Shown here: piece after piece, positions 18,847 to 27,985 of the stretch
Numbering within the stretch: the stretch's first letter is position 1
How the letters are laid out: each line of letters starts with the position of its first letter
Origin: Flavobacterium xinjiangense
GTDB taxonomy: Bacteria; Bacteroidota; Bacteroidia; Flavobacteriales; Flavobacteriaceae
Reading direction: 5' to 3'
DNA length: 64,000 nt
Assembly (NCBI RefSeq): GCF_900142885.1
Contig: NZ_FRCL01000001.1
Coordinates: 100,571 to 164,570 of the forward strand
The notes under the pieces: generated by a model
Databases searched by the model: none
Told to the model about the DNA's origin: nothing
The model's input: only the letters and a program-made list of their open reading frames with translations
Position numbers and translations under genes: made by a program

Positions 18847-19467
18847 CTAAAGTTTTATTTGCTGACCAAAATCTTTTTCGCTTTCGATTACTTTTCCTTC
18901 GTATTGCAATTTCCAACCCATAGTATTGGTTAGAATCAATATTTTGGATAATTCACTAATTAAGCGGTTTTGAGCATTCGCTTTCAAGGATGACTTTTCA
19001 ATTTTCTTGGCTAAATTCGCTTTAACTGACTTATTGATTTTATTGTAATCATCTCCCGTAAACGGATTCAGTTTACTTTGTTCCACATTATAAAACTGAA
19101 TATCAGGACTTATTTTTATTTCTTCTTTTGGAATACTAATAATCGTGATGGTTTTGTTTTTTTCATCGATATCGTACTTCATTTTGTGCAAATCATACGC
19201 AACCGTCACATCGGCATTTACTATAACTAATGCTTTTTTCTCGAAAGAAAGCATATCCAGTAAATATTTTTGTTGATTTTTATAGGTTATCACTTCAGAG
19301 AAATGTCCTTCGGTAACCACCAGTTTACCAACGTTTACAATTTGTTGCTGAATGAGATTAGTATTGTAACTGATATCCTGATCATCATTTTTCTTGAAAT
19401 CGTAGTATTTGAACAATAAAAATATTCCGATAATAACCGCTATTCCAATACCTATTCTTCTAAGCAT
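18847..19467 (-). CDS. DUF4230 domain protein, membrane-anchored
   Basis: 206 residues. The N-terminal single transmembrane segment (IGIGIAVIIGIFLLFKYY, ~5-22) is followed by an extracytoplasmic domain with VTEGHFSEVITYKN, ADVTVAYDLHKMKYDID and IQFYNVEQSKLNPFTGDDYN, typical of DUF4230. Function unknown. The start lies two bases after the stop of the GSCFA gene, so the two are co-transcribed. Confidence 0.85.
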   Translation of the reverse strand: MLRRIGIGIAVIIGIFLLFKYYDFKKNDDQDISYNTNLIQQQIVNVGKLVVTEGHFSEVITYKNQQKYLLDMLSFEKKALVIVNADVTVAYDLHKMKYDIDEKNKTITIISIPKEEIKISPDIQFYNVEQSKLNPFTGDDYNKINKSVKANLAKKIEKSSLKANAQNRLISELSKILILTNTMGWKLQYEGKVIESEKDFGQQIKL

Positions 19468-19469
19468 AA

Positions 19470-20426
19470 TTAAAATTTCATAAATGAATATTGACTTTCC
19501 AATTTAGTGATTTTTTCTCTAAGTTTGGATTCAAACTTCAAATGACTTGTTGAATTAGGATTGAAAGGTTTGTGTGACAAACTCTTTTGAATACTTTCTA
19601 CTTCATCCATCGTAGAAAAAGCGGTTTCAGAAATCGTTGTTTCCTTGAAACGCTTCCAAATATAATCTATCGCCACTTGATTAGGATGCAACATATCTTC
19701 GGCATAAAAACGATAATCCCGAAGTTCATCCATCATGATTTCGTAGGAAGGGAAATATTCAGTGTTCGATTTACCCTGTTCAGTTTCCAAAACGCTGTGA
19801 ATAGACGAAATTAGATGTGCCTTACTTAATTGATTTTCGACAAAACCGTCTTTAATATGACGCACCGGTGAAACCGTGAAAATGATGTTGCAATTGGGAT
19901 TTACAGCATGGATTAATTTGATTGCATTTGCAATACTTTCTTCTATTTCTTCAACAGAAAGCAATTCTTTCGTAAACTGCTTTTGTGGCACTTTATGGCA
20001 ATTAGCCACAATAGAATCGCTTTCTATATTTCGATATACCCACGAGGTTCCGTAAGTGATAATAATGTGAGAAGCTTCTTCTAACTCCTGTTTTGTTGAT
20101 TTGATTATTGTGTTTAATGTTTCTAATAATTCATCCTTATTTGAATTACTTAAATCAGAATGCACATCAAAACAATGCCAGCGTTCATTGTGAAAAAAAA
20201 TATCGTTATCAGTAAATTGTTTCCAGGAAACAGCAAAATCAATTAGCTTTTCAATCGCCAACGGATGGAATAAAATACCAACTGGATTACAGCTATTTTG
20301 AAACTTAAAATAGTCCAGCTTCTCCGCCATATTTACCGCAAAACAAGAACCCAAAGACACAATCTTTGAATTATAATCTTTTAGATGATTACTTTTAGGA
20401 ATGGGTATTTGGGTTCTGAAGTTCAT
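19470..20426 (-). CDS. GSCFA domain protein
   Basis: 318 residues. The name-giving motif GSCFA is at ~residues 27-31 (IVSLGSCFAVNMAEKL). Downstream are HIIITYGTSWVYR, FTVSPVRHIKDGF and ML-HPNQVAIDYIW, fitting an SGNH/GDSL-like hydrolase fold in which the Ser of GSCFA would be the nucleophile and the late Asp/His pair completes the site (family inference). Substrate unknown. Two bases separate it from the DUF4230 gene, and alaS lies just upstream across a long hairpin. Confidence 0.9.
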   Translation of the reverse strand: MNFRTQIPIPKSNHLKDYNSKIVSLGSCFAVNMAEKLDYFKFQNSCNPVGILFHPLAIEKLIDFAVSWKQFTDNDIFFHNERWHCFDVHSDLSNSNKDELLETLNTIIKSTKQELEEASHIIITYGTSWVYRNIESDSIVANCHKVPQKQFTKELLSVEEIEESIANAIKLIHAVNPNCNIIFTVSPVRHIKDGFVENQLSKAHLISSIHSVLETEQGKSNTEYFPSYEIMMDELRDYRFYAEDMLHPNQVAIDYIWKRFKETTISETAFSTMDEVESIQKSLSHKPFNPNSTSHLKFESKLREKITKLESQYSFMKF

Positions 20427-20437
20427 ATTTTATTTTA

Positions 20438-20495
20438 AACACGAATTACACTAATTTCCACGAATTAATTTGTGCAAATTAGTGTAATTCGTGTT
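20438..20495. repeat. 58-base perfect-arm hairpin in the alaS-GSCFA gap
   Basis: Two 20-base arms, AACACGAATTACACTAATTT and its exact complement, around an 18-base spacer that itself contains the CACGAATT word. It probably acts as a terminator or mRNA end stabiliser after alaS. It is related in sequence to the hairpin at 18798-18827, so it is a dispersed intergenic repeat. Confidence 0.75.
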
Positions 20496-20500
20496 AGTCT

Positions 20501-23137
20501 TTATTTTATATACTCAATCGCTTTCTCCAAAGCTTCCTGAATTCCTGCAACATTTTTTCCTCCGGCTGTAGCAAAAAATGGTTGTCCTCCGCCTCCACCT
20601 TGGATAAATTTACCCAATTCACGAACAACTTGTCCGGCATTTAGATTTTTATCAGCAACTAATTCTTTAGAAATATAACAGGTTAACATTGGTTTTTCTT
20701 CGTCGGCTGTAGCCAAAACAAGAAATACGTTATTCCCTAAATTTCCTAATTCATAAGCCAAATCTTTTGCTCCTTCCGGATTCAAATCGACTTGTTTCGC
20801 CAAGAATCGTATGCCGTTTATTTCCTGTATTTCAGAAATTAAACTCTCTTTCAAATTTTTGACTTTATCTTTTACCAAAGCCTCAATTTGTTTGGCCAAT
20901 TTGGCATTTTCTTCTTGCATCGAATGAACGGCTTTCAAAATATCCTGAGGATTTTTCAACGCTATTTTTACTTCATTCAATGTGTTTTCATACGATGCAT
21001 AATGTGCTTTAACCGCATCACTGGTAATGGCTTCAATACGACGAATCCCTGCGGCAACCGCTCCTTCAGAAACGATTTTGAAATGCCAGATTTCAGCGGT
21101 GTTTTTCACGTGGATTCCACCACATAATTCCATGCTTTCGCCAAATTTAATCGCACGAACCTCATCACCATATTTTTCTCCAAAAAGTGCCATCGCTCCT
21201 TCTTCAACTGCTTGCGCAAAAGGAATGTTTCTTCTTTCGATAAGTGGTAATTGTTCCTGGATTCTTGCATTTACAAAATCTTCCACTTGTTGTAATTCAG
21301 ACTCCGTCATTTTGGCAAAATGCGAAAAGTCAAAACGCAAATAGTTTGGATTTACTAACGAACCTTTTTGCTCCACATGCGTTCCTAAAATACTTCTCAA
21401 CGCTTGGTGCATCAAGTGAGTAGCCGAGTGATTTCTCGAAGACAAACTTCTCAAATCCTGATTTACTTTAGCCACAAAACCAGCGTTTACATTTTCAGGT
21501 AATTTTTTTGCAAAATGTAAAATCAGGTTATTTTCTTTTTTAGTGTCGATGATTTCGATGGTTTCATTTGCAGAAACCAACGTTCCTTTATCACCTACTT
21601 GACCACCACCTTCTGGATAGAATGGCGTGTTATCTACAACGATTTGGTACAAAATACCGTCTTTTTTACTGTCCACTTTACGGATGCGAGTAATTTTTAC
21701 GTCACTTTCTGTTTGATCATAACCCACAAATGTTTCTACGTTTCCAGGAATCAATACAGACCAGTCTTCGGTAGAAACTTCTGATGCAGCACGAGAACGA
21801 TTTTTTTGTTCTTGCATCGCAGCGTTAAAACCAGCTTCGTCCAGTTCGAATCCTTTTTCTCTAAGAATCAATGCTGTTAAGTCAATTGGAAATCCGAAAG
21901 TATCATACAATTCAAATGCTTTTGTTCCAGAAACAGTTTTCCCTTTAGTTTCGGCAACCACATTTTCTAATAATTGTAATCCTTGGTCTAGTGTTCTTAA
22001 AAATGAAGCTTCTTCTTCACGAATCACATTCGTAACCAATTGTTGTTGCAATTTGATTTCCGGGAAAAACTCCCCCATTTGATTGGCTAAAACAGGAACC
22101 AACTGATTGATGAAAGGTTCCTTAGTATTCAAAAACGTAAATCCGTAACGAATGGCACGACGTAAAATTCTACGAATTACATAACCAGCACCCGTGTTTG
22201 AAGGCAATTGTCCGTCAGCAATAGCAAAAGCCACGGCACGAACGTGATCCACCACTACACGAATAGCGATGTTGGTTTTATTCTGTTCTTCACTAATATT
22301 TAAAACTTCGTTTGAAGTGTATTTTAGTCCTGTAATTTGCTCTACTCTTTCAATAAGTGGCGTAAAAACATCCGTGTCATAATTAGACGTTTTTCCTTGT
22401 AATGCCATACACAAACGCTCAAATCCCATTCCGGTATCAACGTGTTTCGCAGGTAATTTTTCTAGAGAACCATCGGCTTTACGGTTGAATTCCATAAATA
22501 CATTATTCCAGATTTCCACTACTTGCGGATGGTCATTGTTTACTAAACTTTTTCCTGAAACTTGTAATTTTTCTTCTTCCGAACGTAAATCAACGTGAAT
22601 TTCAGAACAAGGTCCGCAAGGTCCTTGATCACCCATTTCCCAGAAATTGTCTTTCTTGTTTCCAAGAATGATGCGGTCTTCGTCAATCAATTCTTTCCAA
22701 ATATCCCAAGCTTCCTGATCGAATGGTACATTTTCTTCTTTATTTCCTTCAAAAACTGAAACGTATAAATTTTCCTTTGGGATTTTATAGACTTCTGTCA
22801 AAAGTTCCCAAGCCCAGTTGATGGCTTCTTTTTTGAAATAATCTCCAAAAGACCAGTTACCGAGCATTTCAAACATGGTATGGTGGTAGGTGTCAAAACC
22901 TACATCTTCTAGGTCATTATGTTTTCCTGAAACACGAAGACATTTTTGTGTGTCGGCAATTCTATTACTTTTTGGCGTGGCATTCCCAAGGAAATATTCT
23001 TTGAACTGGGCCATTCCCGAGTTGTTGAACATCAGGGTTGGGTCATCTTTTAGAACGATGGGTGCTGATGGAACGATTAAGTGTCCTTTTGATGCGAAAA
23101 AATCCAGAAATTGTTTACGTACGTCTTGTGATGTCAT
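20501..23137 (-). CDS. alaS: Alanine--tRNA ligase
   Basis: 878 residues, normal length for AlaRS. Charges tRNA-Ala with alanine. Visible are the class II catalytic core ([49 protein letters not shown]), the editing domain zinc motif ([11 protein letters not shown] near residue 570 and CGGIHVKNT near 675) and the C-terminal DHHA1-like region ending [14 protein letters not shown]. Essential housekeeping gene. Its start lies in a 340 bp divergent region shared with the M23 peptidase. Confidence 0.98.
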   Translation of the reverse strand: MTSQDVRKQFLDFFASKGHLIVPSAPIVLKDDPTLMFNNSGMAQFKEYFLGNATPKSNRIADTQKCLRVSGKHNDLEDVGFDTYHHTMFEMLGNWSFGDYFKKEAINWAWELLTEVYKIPKENLYVSVFEGNKEENVPFDQEAWDIWKELIDEDRIILGNKKDNFWEMGDQGPCGPCSEIHVDLRSEEEKLQVSGKSLVNNDHPQVVEIWNNVFMEFNRKADGSLEKLPAKHVDTGMGFERLCMALQGKTSNYDTDVFTPLIERVEQITGLKYTSNEVLNISEEQNKTNIAIRVVVDHVRAVAFAIADGQLPSNTGAGYVIRRILRRAIRYGFTFLNTKEPFINQLVPVLANQMGEFFPEIKLQQQLVTNVIREEEASFLRTLDQGLQLLENVVAETKGKTVSGTKAFELYDTFGFPIDLTALILREKGFELDEAGFNAAMQEQKNRSRAASEVSTEDWSVLIPGNVETFVGYDQTESDVKITRIRKVDSKKDGILYQIVVDNTPFYPEGGGQVGDKGTLVSANETIEIIDTKKENNLILHFAKKLPENVNAGFVAKVNQDLRSLSSRNHSATHLMHQALRSILGTHVEQKGSLVNPNYLRFDFSHFAKMTESELQQVEDFVNARIQEQLPLIERRNIPFAQAVEEGAMALFGEKYGDEVRAIKFGESMELCGGIHVKNTAEIWHFKIVSEGAVAAGIRRIEAITSDAVKAHYASYENTLNEVKIALKNPQDILKAVHSMQEENAKLAKQIEALVKDKVKNLKESLISEIQEINGIRFLAKQVDLNPEGAKDLAYELGNLGNNVFLVLATADEEKPMLTCYISKELVADKNLNAGQVVRELGKFIQGGGGGQPFFATAGGKNVAGIQEALEKAIEYIK

Positions 23138-23231
23138 TGTTTTTATTTAAATATTTAAAGATTCAAAAATTTAAAGATTAGTTAGAATTGAATTTTTCAA
23201 TCTTTTAATCATTAAATCTTTTAATTTCTTT

Positions 23232-23374
23232 TGCCCCAGATAGAAGTGAAAAGCTTCGCGGTTTTGAAATTTATTTTTTCTTGAGGTGGCAGAGCGACCG
23301 AAGGAAGCTCCTGCTGGCTCATTAGAAAAAAAGATTTCAGGACGAGAACTTGCAACGAATAGCTGGAATAGGCA
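23232..23374 (+). repeat. Dispersed intergenic repeat, copy B
   Basis: TGCCCCAGATAGAAGTGAAA at the left, core AGCGACCGAAGGAAGCTCC in the middle, and GAACTTGCAACGAATAGCTG at the right. It lies between alaS and the M23 peptidase. Same order and spacing of blocks as copies A and C. Confidence 0.75.
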
Positions 23375-23403
23375 CATTATATTATTTATTCCTTAAAAAA
23401 GGG

Positions 23404-23432
23404 TTGAACAAATGAAACATTTATTAAATTTG
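23404..23432 (+). promoter_or_regulatory. Promoter of M23 peptidase gene
   Basis: TTG (23404-23406), 18 bases, TAAATTTG (23425-23432): a full match to the Bacteroidota housekeeping promoter. The start codon is 45 bp downstream. Confidence 0.7.
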
Positions 23433-23477
23433 TTCGACTAACCTTTTACGAGGTGCAAAAATAGGGTATTTTAAAAT

Positions 23478-24455
23478 ATGGCGAAAGTAAAATATTATTA
23501 CGATTCCGAAAATCTAGCATACCGAAAAATAAAAGTAAGAAAAAGAAAAAAATTTGGTGTTGCAGCCTTGTTTTTAGTGGCATCGGCTTTGTTTGGATTT
23601 TTGTGTTTCATTGTATTATTGAACACTCCTTATTTTGAAACGCCAAAAGATCGTTTGCAAGCGCGCGAAATTGACAATTTGAAGTTGAATTTTGCTATTT
23701 TAAATAAAAAAATGGATCAGGTTGATGATGTCGTTGAGGCCATTGAGGATAGGGATAATAATATATATCGTGTATATTTTAACACCTCAGCAATTCCGGA
23801 CTCGGTACGAAAAGCAGGTTTGCCAGGAATAAATAGGTACAAGGCTTTACAGAGTTATGATAATTCCCAACTGGTAATCAATACGACAAAAAGAGTTGAC
23901 ATACTATCGAAAGAATTAGCAATTCAGTCGAAATCACTGGATGTTATTTTAAATTTAGCGAAAGCTAAAAATAAACTGTTGGCTGCGATCCCTGCCATTC
24001 AACCTGTAAGGAACGAGAATTTAAAACGCTTGGCTTCTGGTTTTGGGTACCGTACAGATCCGTTTACAAAGGCAAGAAAAATGCATGAAGGAATGGATTT
24101 TTCGGCAAATATAGGAACTCCTATTTATGCGACTGGCGATGGAGTAGTCAAAAATGCAGATAACAATACGTCGGGATTTGGAAATCACGTTGTAATTAGA
24201 CATGGATACGGTTACGAAACTTTATACGCGCATTTAAGTAAATATAATTGTAGAGCCGGACAAAGAGTGAAACGCGGTGACATTATAGGTTATGTAGGCA
24301 GCACCGGAAGATCTGAAGGGCCACATTTGCATTATGAAGTGCATAAAGACGGAAATGTCGTGAATCCGCTCAATTTTTATTACGGAAATATTTCGGCAAT
24401 TGAGTATGTTGCCATTTCAAAATTAGCGAACCAGGAGAATCAATCATTAGACTAA
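23478..24455 (+). CDS. M23 family metallopeptidase (LytM-type peptidoglycan endopeptidase)
   Basis: 325 residues. Basic cytoplasmic N-terminus, one transmembrane segment (~28-48, VAALFLVASALFGFLCFIVL), a coiled-coil-prone stretch (~62-165), then the LytM domain (~185-300). Zinc ligands are seen as HEGMD (His and Asp, ~203-207) and HLHYE near 281. FGYRTDP and GNHVVIRHGYGYETLYAH are classic. Likely cleaves peptide cross-links or activates amidases in the periplasm during growth. Followed by a MerR regulator 100 bp later. Confidence 0.93.
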   Translation: MAKVKYYYDSENLAYRKIKVRKRKKFGVAALFLVASALFGFLCFIVLLNTPYFETPKDRLQAREIDNLKLNFAILNKKMDQVDDVVEAIEDRDNNIYRVYFNTSAIPDSVRKAGLPGINRYKALQSYDNSQLVINTTKRVDILSKELAIQSKSLDVILNLAKAKNKLLAAIPAIQPVRNENLKRLASGFGYRTDPFTKARKMHEGMDFSANIGTPIYATGDGVVKNADNNTSGFGNHVVIRHGYGYETLYAHLSKYNCRAGQRVKRGDIIGYVGSTGRSEGPHLHYEVHKDGNVVNPLNFYYGNISAIEYVAISKLANQENQSLD

Positions 24456-24555
24456 TGCAAAAATAGTATTCCGTGTTCAATTCACAGTGTTCAGATAAAA
24501 GATCATAAAATAGTATTCAGTGACAATTCAACTGGACAAAAAATAAAAAACAGAT

Positions 24556-24888
24556 ATGCATATTGAATTATCTAAAGACAAAAGGTATTACAGCATTGGC
24601 GAAGTAGCCAAAGCATTTGACGTGAATGCCTCGCTAATCCGTTTTTGGGACAATGAATTTGATATTCTGAAACCAAAAAAAAATGCTAAAGGGAACAGAA
24701 TGTTTACACCTGAGGATGTTACTAATTTACAACTCATCTTCCATTTAGTAAAAGAAAGAGGTTTTACGCTGGAAGGTGCCAAAACGCATTTGAAAGAAGG
24801 TCAGAAGAAAACCTTGGATAAATTTGAAATTATTCGAAAACTGGAAACAATACGAACACAATTAACAAATATTAAAAATCAACTGTAG
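24556..24888 (+). CDS. MerR-family transcriptional regulator
   Basis: 110 residues. The winged helix-turn-helix is visible from KRYYSIGEVAKAFDVNASLIRFWDNEF (~10-36) and the wing NRMFTPEDVTNLQLI, followed by a short helical tail for dimerisation. There is no C-terminal effector domain, as is common for the small Bacteroidota MerR proteins found beside M23 peptidases. Target genes unknown; its neighbours (M23 peptidase, lemA) are candidates. Confidence 0.9.
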   Translation: MHIELSKDKRYYSIGEVAKAFDVNASLIRFWDNEFDILKPKKNAKGNRMFTPEDVTNLQLIFHLVKERGFTLEGAKTHLKEGQKKTLDKFEIIRKLETIRTQLTNIKNQL

Positions 24889-24956
24889 CATTCTGATTAC
24901 AGATTAACGATTGCAGATTTTATATAAATAAACACTAAACTTTAAATTAAACAAAA

Positions 24957-25550
24957 ATGGATTTTAAAAAATTTTTACCTTGGATTATCGCAGTAGTTGT
25001 ACTTATTGGAATTTACGGCTGGGTTAAAGGAATTAACAATACGGCAGTAACTTTAAACCAAAATGTTGAACAATCTTGGGGAGATGTACAAACGGCCTAC
25101 CAAAGAAGAAATGACTTAATTGGAAACTTGGTGAACACCGTAAAAGGAGCCGCTGATTTTGAAAAAAGTACGTTGACAGCAGTTATCGAAGCGCGTTCTA
25201 AAGCTACTTCTGTAAAAATTGATCCAGCAAATATTACTCCGGAACAATTAGCGGAATTCAACAAAGCGCAAAGTGGTGTGAGCAGTTCATTGTCTCGATT
25301 ATTGGTTACAGTAGAACAATATCCTGATTTGAAAGCCAATCAAAATTTCTTGAAATTACAAGACGAATTGGCCAGTACAGAAAATCAAATTTTAACGGCG
25401 AGAACTCGTTTTAACGAAGCAGTAAAACCTTACAACTCACACATTAAAACGTTCCCAAATTCTTTATTTGCTGGTATGTTCGGTTTCAAAGAAAAAGCAT
25501 ATTTTAACTCTGTTGAAGGTGCAGACAAACCTGTTGAAGTAAAATTCTAA
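24957..25550 (+). CDS. lemA: LemA family protein
   Basis: 197 residues. N-terminal transmembrane helix (LPWIIAVVVLIGIYGWVKG, ~7-25), then the LemA helical domain: LNQNVEQSWGDVQTAYQRRNDLIGNLVNTVKG (~37-68) and ENQILTARTRFNEAVKPYN. Such proteins usually sit beside TPM-domain proteins, as here (next two genes). Envelope-associated; molecular role not established. Confidence 0.93.
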   Translation: MDFKKFLPWIIAVVVLIGIYGWVKGINNTAVTLNQNVEQSWGDVQTAYQRRNDLIGNLVNTVKGAADFEKSTLTAVIEARSKATSVKIDPANITPEQLAEFNKAQSGVSSSLSRLLVTVEQYPDLKANQNFLKLQDELASTENQILTARTRFNEAVKPYNSHIKTFPNSLFAGMFGFKEKAYFNSVEGADKPVEVKF

Positions 25551-25694
25551 AGTTAGATTATTAAACTTCTAAGATTTTTAGAAGGACAAATAAATTTAAT
25601 TTGAAGAGACAACCCTTAAAAACAAACGATTTTTGATTACAGATTTAACAATTCTGGAATCAAAAATCGTTAATCTTAACTCATAAATATTCCA

Positions 25695-26132
25695 ATGTCA
25701 AAAGTAGAAGATTTTTTAACCCAAGAAGAAGAACAAGCAATTGTTGAAGCAATTCGCGTGGCCGAAAAAAACACTTCTGGCGAGATTAGAGTACATATAG
25801 AAAAAACAACTTCTATGGACGCGTTTGATCGCGCTATGGAAGTTTTTCATGAACTAAAAATGGATGAAACCCAGCTTCAAAATGGTGTTTTGATTTATCT
25901 TGCTGTTATCGATAAAAAATTTGTTATTTGTGGGGACAAAGGAATTAATGAGCTTGTTGCTAATGATTTTTGGGATACCACAAAAGAAATTATGAAAAAT
26001 CATTTTAAAAATGGAAATTTCAAACAAGGACTTATTGATGGGATTTTAATGGCTGGCGAACAATTGCAGAAATATTTCCCTTGGCAAAAAGGCGATACTA
26101 ACGAATTATCAAACGAAATATCTAAAGGATAA
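25695..26132 (+). CDS. TPM domain protein (short form)
   Basis: 145 residues with the TPM fold: FLTQEEEQAIVEAIRVAEKNTSGEIRVHIE at the N-terminus and FVICGDKGINELVANDFWD further on. No signal peptide. It overlaps the next TPM gene by one base (TAATG), so the pair are translationally coupled. Function unknown; it probably works with LemA at the envelope. Confidence 0.85.
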   Translation: MSKVEDFLTQEEEQAIVEAIRVAEKNTSGEIRVHIEKTTSMDAFDRAMEVFHELKMDETQLQNGVLIYLAVIDKKFVICGDKGINELVANDFWDTTKEIMKNHFKNGNFKQGLIDGILMAGEQLQKYFPWQKGDTNELSNEISKG

Positions 26133-26947
26133 TGCTATTACTAAAAAAGAATAACTCAATTTTTCTAAAGCTATTAGTTTGTTTTTTAATTACACAAATT
26201 AGTTTTGCTCAATTTACCATTCCTGAGAAACCAAGTTTACAAACTTCTGTTTATGACTATGCGAATGTTTTAAGCACAACAGAAAAAGCACAATTAGAAG
26301 AAAAATTGATTAAATATTCTGATTCTACTACAACCCAAATTGTGGTGATTACCATAGAAACCCTCAAAGGTGAAGATATTGGTATTCTTACTCCAAAATG
26401 GGGACATGCCTGGGGAATTGGAGGAACTGCAAAAGACGATAATGGTGTCCTTATTTTATTGGCTAAAGCCGAAAGAAAAATATGGATTTCACCAGGATAT
26501 GGTGTTGAAGATCGCTTAACTGCCGGTATTGGTGGAGAAATTACCCGAAATATTATCATTCCTGAATTTAAAGCGGGAAGCTATTACAAAGGGCTTGACA
26601 AAGGAACTGATGCCTTAATTGATGTTTTTAAAGGAAAATATAAGGGAGAACGAAAACAAATCAAAGGAAAAGAAAAAGGTTTTCCAATTATGCCGTTTAT
26701 AGTTATCATCATCGTTATTCTTGTACTAATTTCAAGAAATAAAGGTGGCGGTGGAGGAAATTCTGGTAACAGAGGTGGCGGACCAAGTTTACTTGACGTT
26801 CTTATTCTTAGCAGTCTTGGCAGAAACAGTGGCGGTGGGGGCTTTGGAGGTTCTTCCGGTGGTGGTTTTGGCGGTGGCGGAGGAGGCTTCGGAGGTGGAT
26901 TTGGCGGTGGAGGTTTCTCTGGTGGTGGATCTGGCGGAGATTGGTAA
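26132..26947 (+). CDS. TPM domain membrane protein with Gly-rich tail (YgcG type)
   Basis: 271 residues. Signal peptide (FLKLLVCFLITQISFAQ), then a TPM domain (~30-160: YDYANVLSTTEKAQLEEKL, TTTQIVVITIETLKGEDI, ERKIWISPGYGVEDRLT), a transmembrane helix (FIVIIIVILVLISR, ~190-203) and a long Gly/Phe/Ser-rich C-terminus. This is the standard LemA partner architecture. It overlaps the preceding TPM gene by one base. Confidence 0.88.
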   Translation: MLLLKKNNSIFLKLLVCFLITQISFAQFTIPEKPSLQTSVYDYANVLSTTEKAQLEEKLIKYSDSTTTQIVVITIETLKGEDIGILTPKWGHAWGIGGTAKDDNGVLILLAKAERKIWISPGYGVEDRLTAGIGGEITRNIIIPEFKAGSYYKGLDKGTDALIDVFKGKYKGERKQIKGKEKGFPIMPFIVIIIVILVLISRNKGGGGGNSGNRGGGPSLLDVLILSSLGRNSGGGGFGGSSGGGFGGGGGGFGGGFGGGGFSGGGSGGDW

Positions 26948-27115
26948 ATGGTAATATTCCTCAGTCTAACTTTCTCATTTTTTTCTGGGAAATAAACACA
27001 TCGATATCAAAAATTACTAATTCAAAAAAAAACAAAGGTTCTTTTAAATTATAATACTTTTATTTTTAAAAATTAAAGACTTCAATCAATTCAAAATACA
27101 TAAATCAATACATTA

Positions 27116-27529
27116 ATGCTTTCACATAAAGCCAAATACGCACTCAAAGCGTTACTGTTTTTAGCGCAACAAGACGAAAATCACATTTCAAGAACTATCG
27201 AAATCGCTGAAGCTGCTAATATTCCAAAAAAGTTTTTGGAGCAGATATTATTGGACCTAAAACGCGGCCATTTTGTTGGGAGCAAACAAGGGAAATTTGG
27301 CGGTTATTATCTTTTAAAATCTAAAAACGACATTACTTTAGCTGATATTCATAGGTTATTTGATGGCGCAATCGCACTGCTTCCATGTGCATCCCTAAAT
27401 TTTTACGAGCGCTGTTCTGATTGCACAAGTGAATCAGAATGCCTGTTACGACAAGGACTTATGACCATTAGAGACGAGACTTTAAAAGCTATGCAAGGAA
27501 TAACTATAGCTTCATTAGTGAAAAAATAA
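27116..27529 (+). CDS. Rrf2-family transcriptional regulator
   Basis: 137 residues. N-terminal winged helix (MLSHKAKYALKALLFLAQ, TIEIAEAANIPKKFLEQILLDLKRG) and a C-terminal cysteine cluster CASLNFYERCSDCTSESEC that could hold an Fe-S cluster, as in IscR/NsrR-type members. It lies upstream of the phosphate uptake genes but is separated from them by 456 bp. Targets unknown; Bacteroidota Rrf2 genes of this kind are often near sulfur assimilation genes. Confidence 0.9.
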   Translation: MLSHKAKYALKALLFLAQQDENHISRTIEIAEAANIPKKFLEQILLDLKRGHFVGSKQGKFGGYYLLKSKNDITLADIHRLFDGAIALLPCASLNFYERCSDCTSESECLLRQGLMTIRDETLKAMQGITIASLVKK

Positions 27530-27620
27530 AAAAATATCTTTTAAACTCTACTACTTTTATGGAATTAGTTATATATTTGCCAGAAATTTAATAATTAATT
27601 ATCAATCCAAATTTAAAAAT

Positions 27621-27743
27621 ATGAAAACGTATGTAAGCACGTTCGTTATTTTAAATGAACAAAAAGGAAATAAACAACTAATTGCAAGTAAAGAAAAGAG
27701 TAATCAAATGATGTGTATGCGTCAGAAAAAAAATTTAAGATAA
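27621..27743 (+). CDS. Possible 40-residue peptide
   Basis: A short frame, MKTYVSTFVILNEQKGNKQL and onward, ending in a Met/Cys/Arg-rich tail (MMCMRQKKNLR). A -7-like TATATTTG (27572-27579) lies 41 bp upstream. It could be a leader peptide or a real small protein. There is no terminator-like pair between it and the porin gene that I could resolve, so the function is left open. Confidence 0.35.
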   Translation: MKTYVSTFVILNEQKGNKQLIASKEKSNQMMCMRQKKNLR

Positions 27744-27985
27744 ACTCGACTAATTACATATATTTTATATAATATTTAAATCATGAATATTACTCTACTT
27801 AAAAAAAGTTTCCCAAACCTATATTTAAAAACAACCATTTTTTTTAATTTAAAAAATATGTGCGGTTTCTATTTTATGTGCTCTCGGGCATAAAAAAAAA
27901 TTAAGGGAATTTTAGTTTTAAAAACATAGTCCCTTCAAAAAATAAATAGATGAACACATAGCAAAAAATTTAAAAAAAAACGCAA
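27744..27985. other. Intergenic, very AT-rich
   Basis: About 240 bp before the porin gene. It includes a possible hairpin of AAGGGA and TCCCTT words (~27902-27937). No gene seen. A Pho-type operator could lie here, but Bacteroidota have no consensus that I can apply by eye. Confidence 0.35.

Noticed and set aside
23171..23377. Minus-strand 68-codon frame in front of alaS
   Set aside because: It covers dispersed repeat copy B and shows no protein-like conservation with the other copies.
24456..24555. Short diverged direct repeat AAAATAGTATTC before the MerR gene
   Set aside because: Two imperfect copies in AT-rich spacer; too short and simple to claim as an operator.
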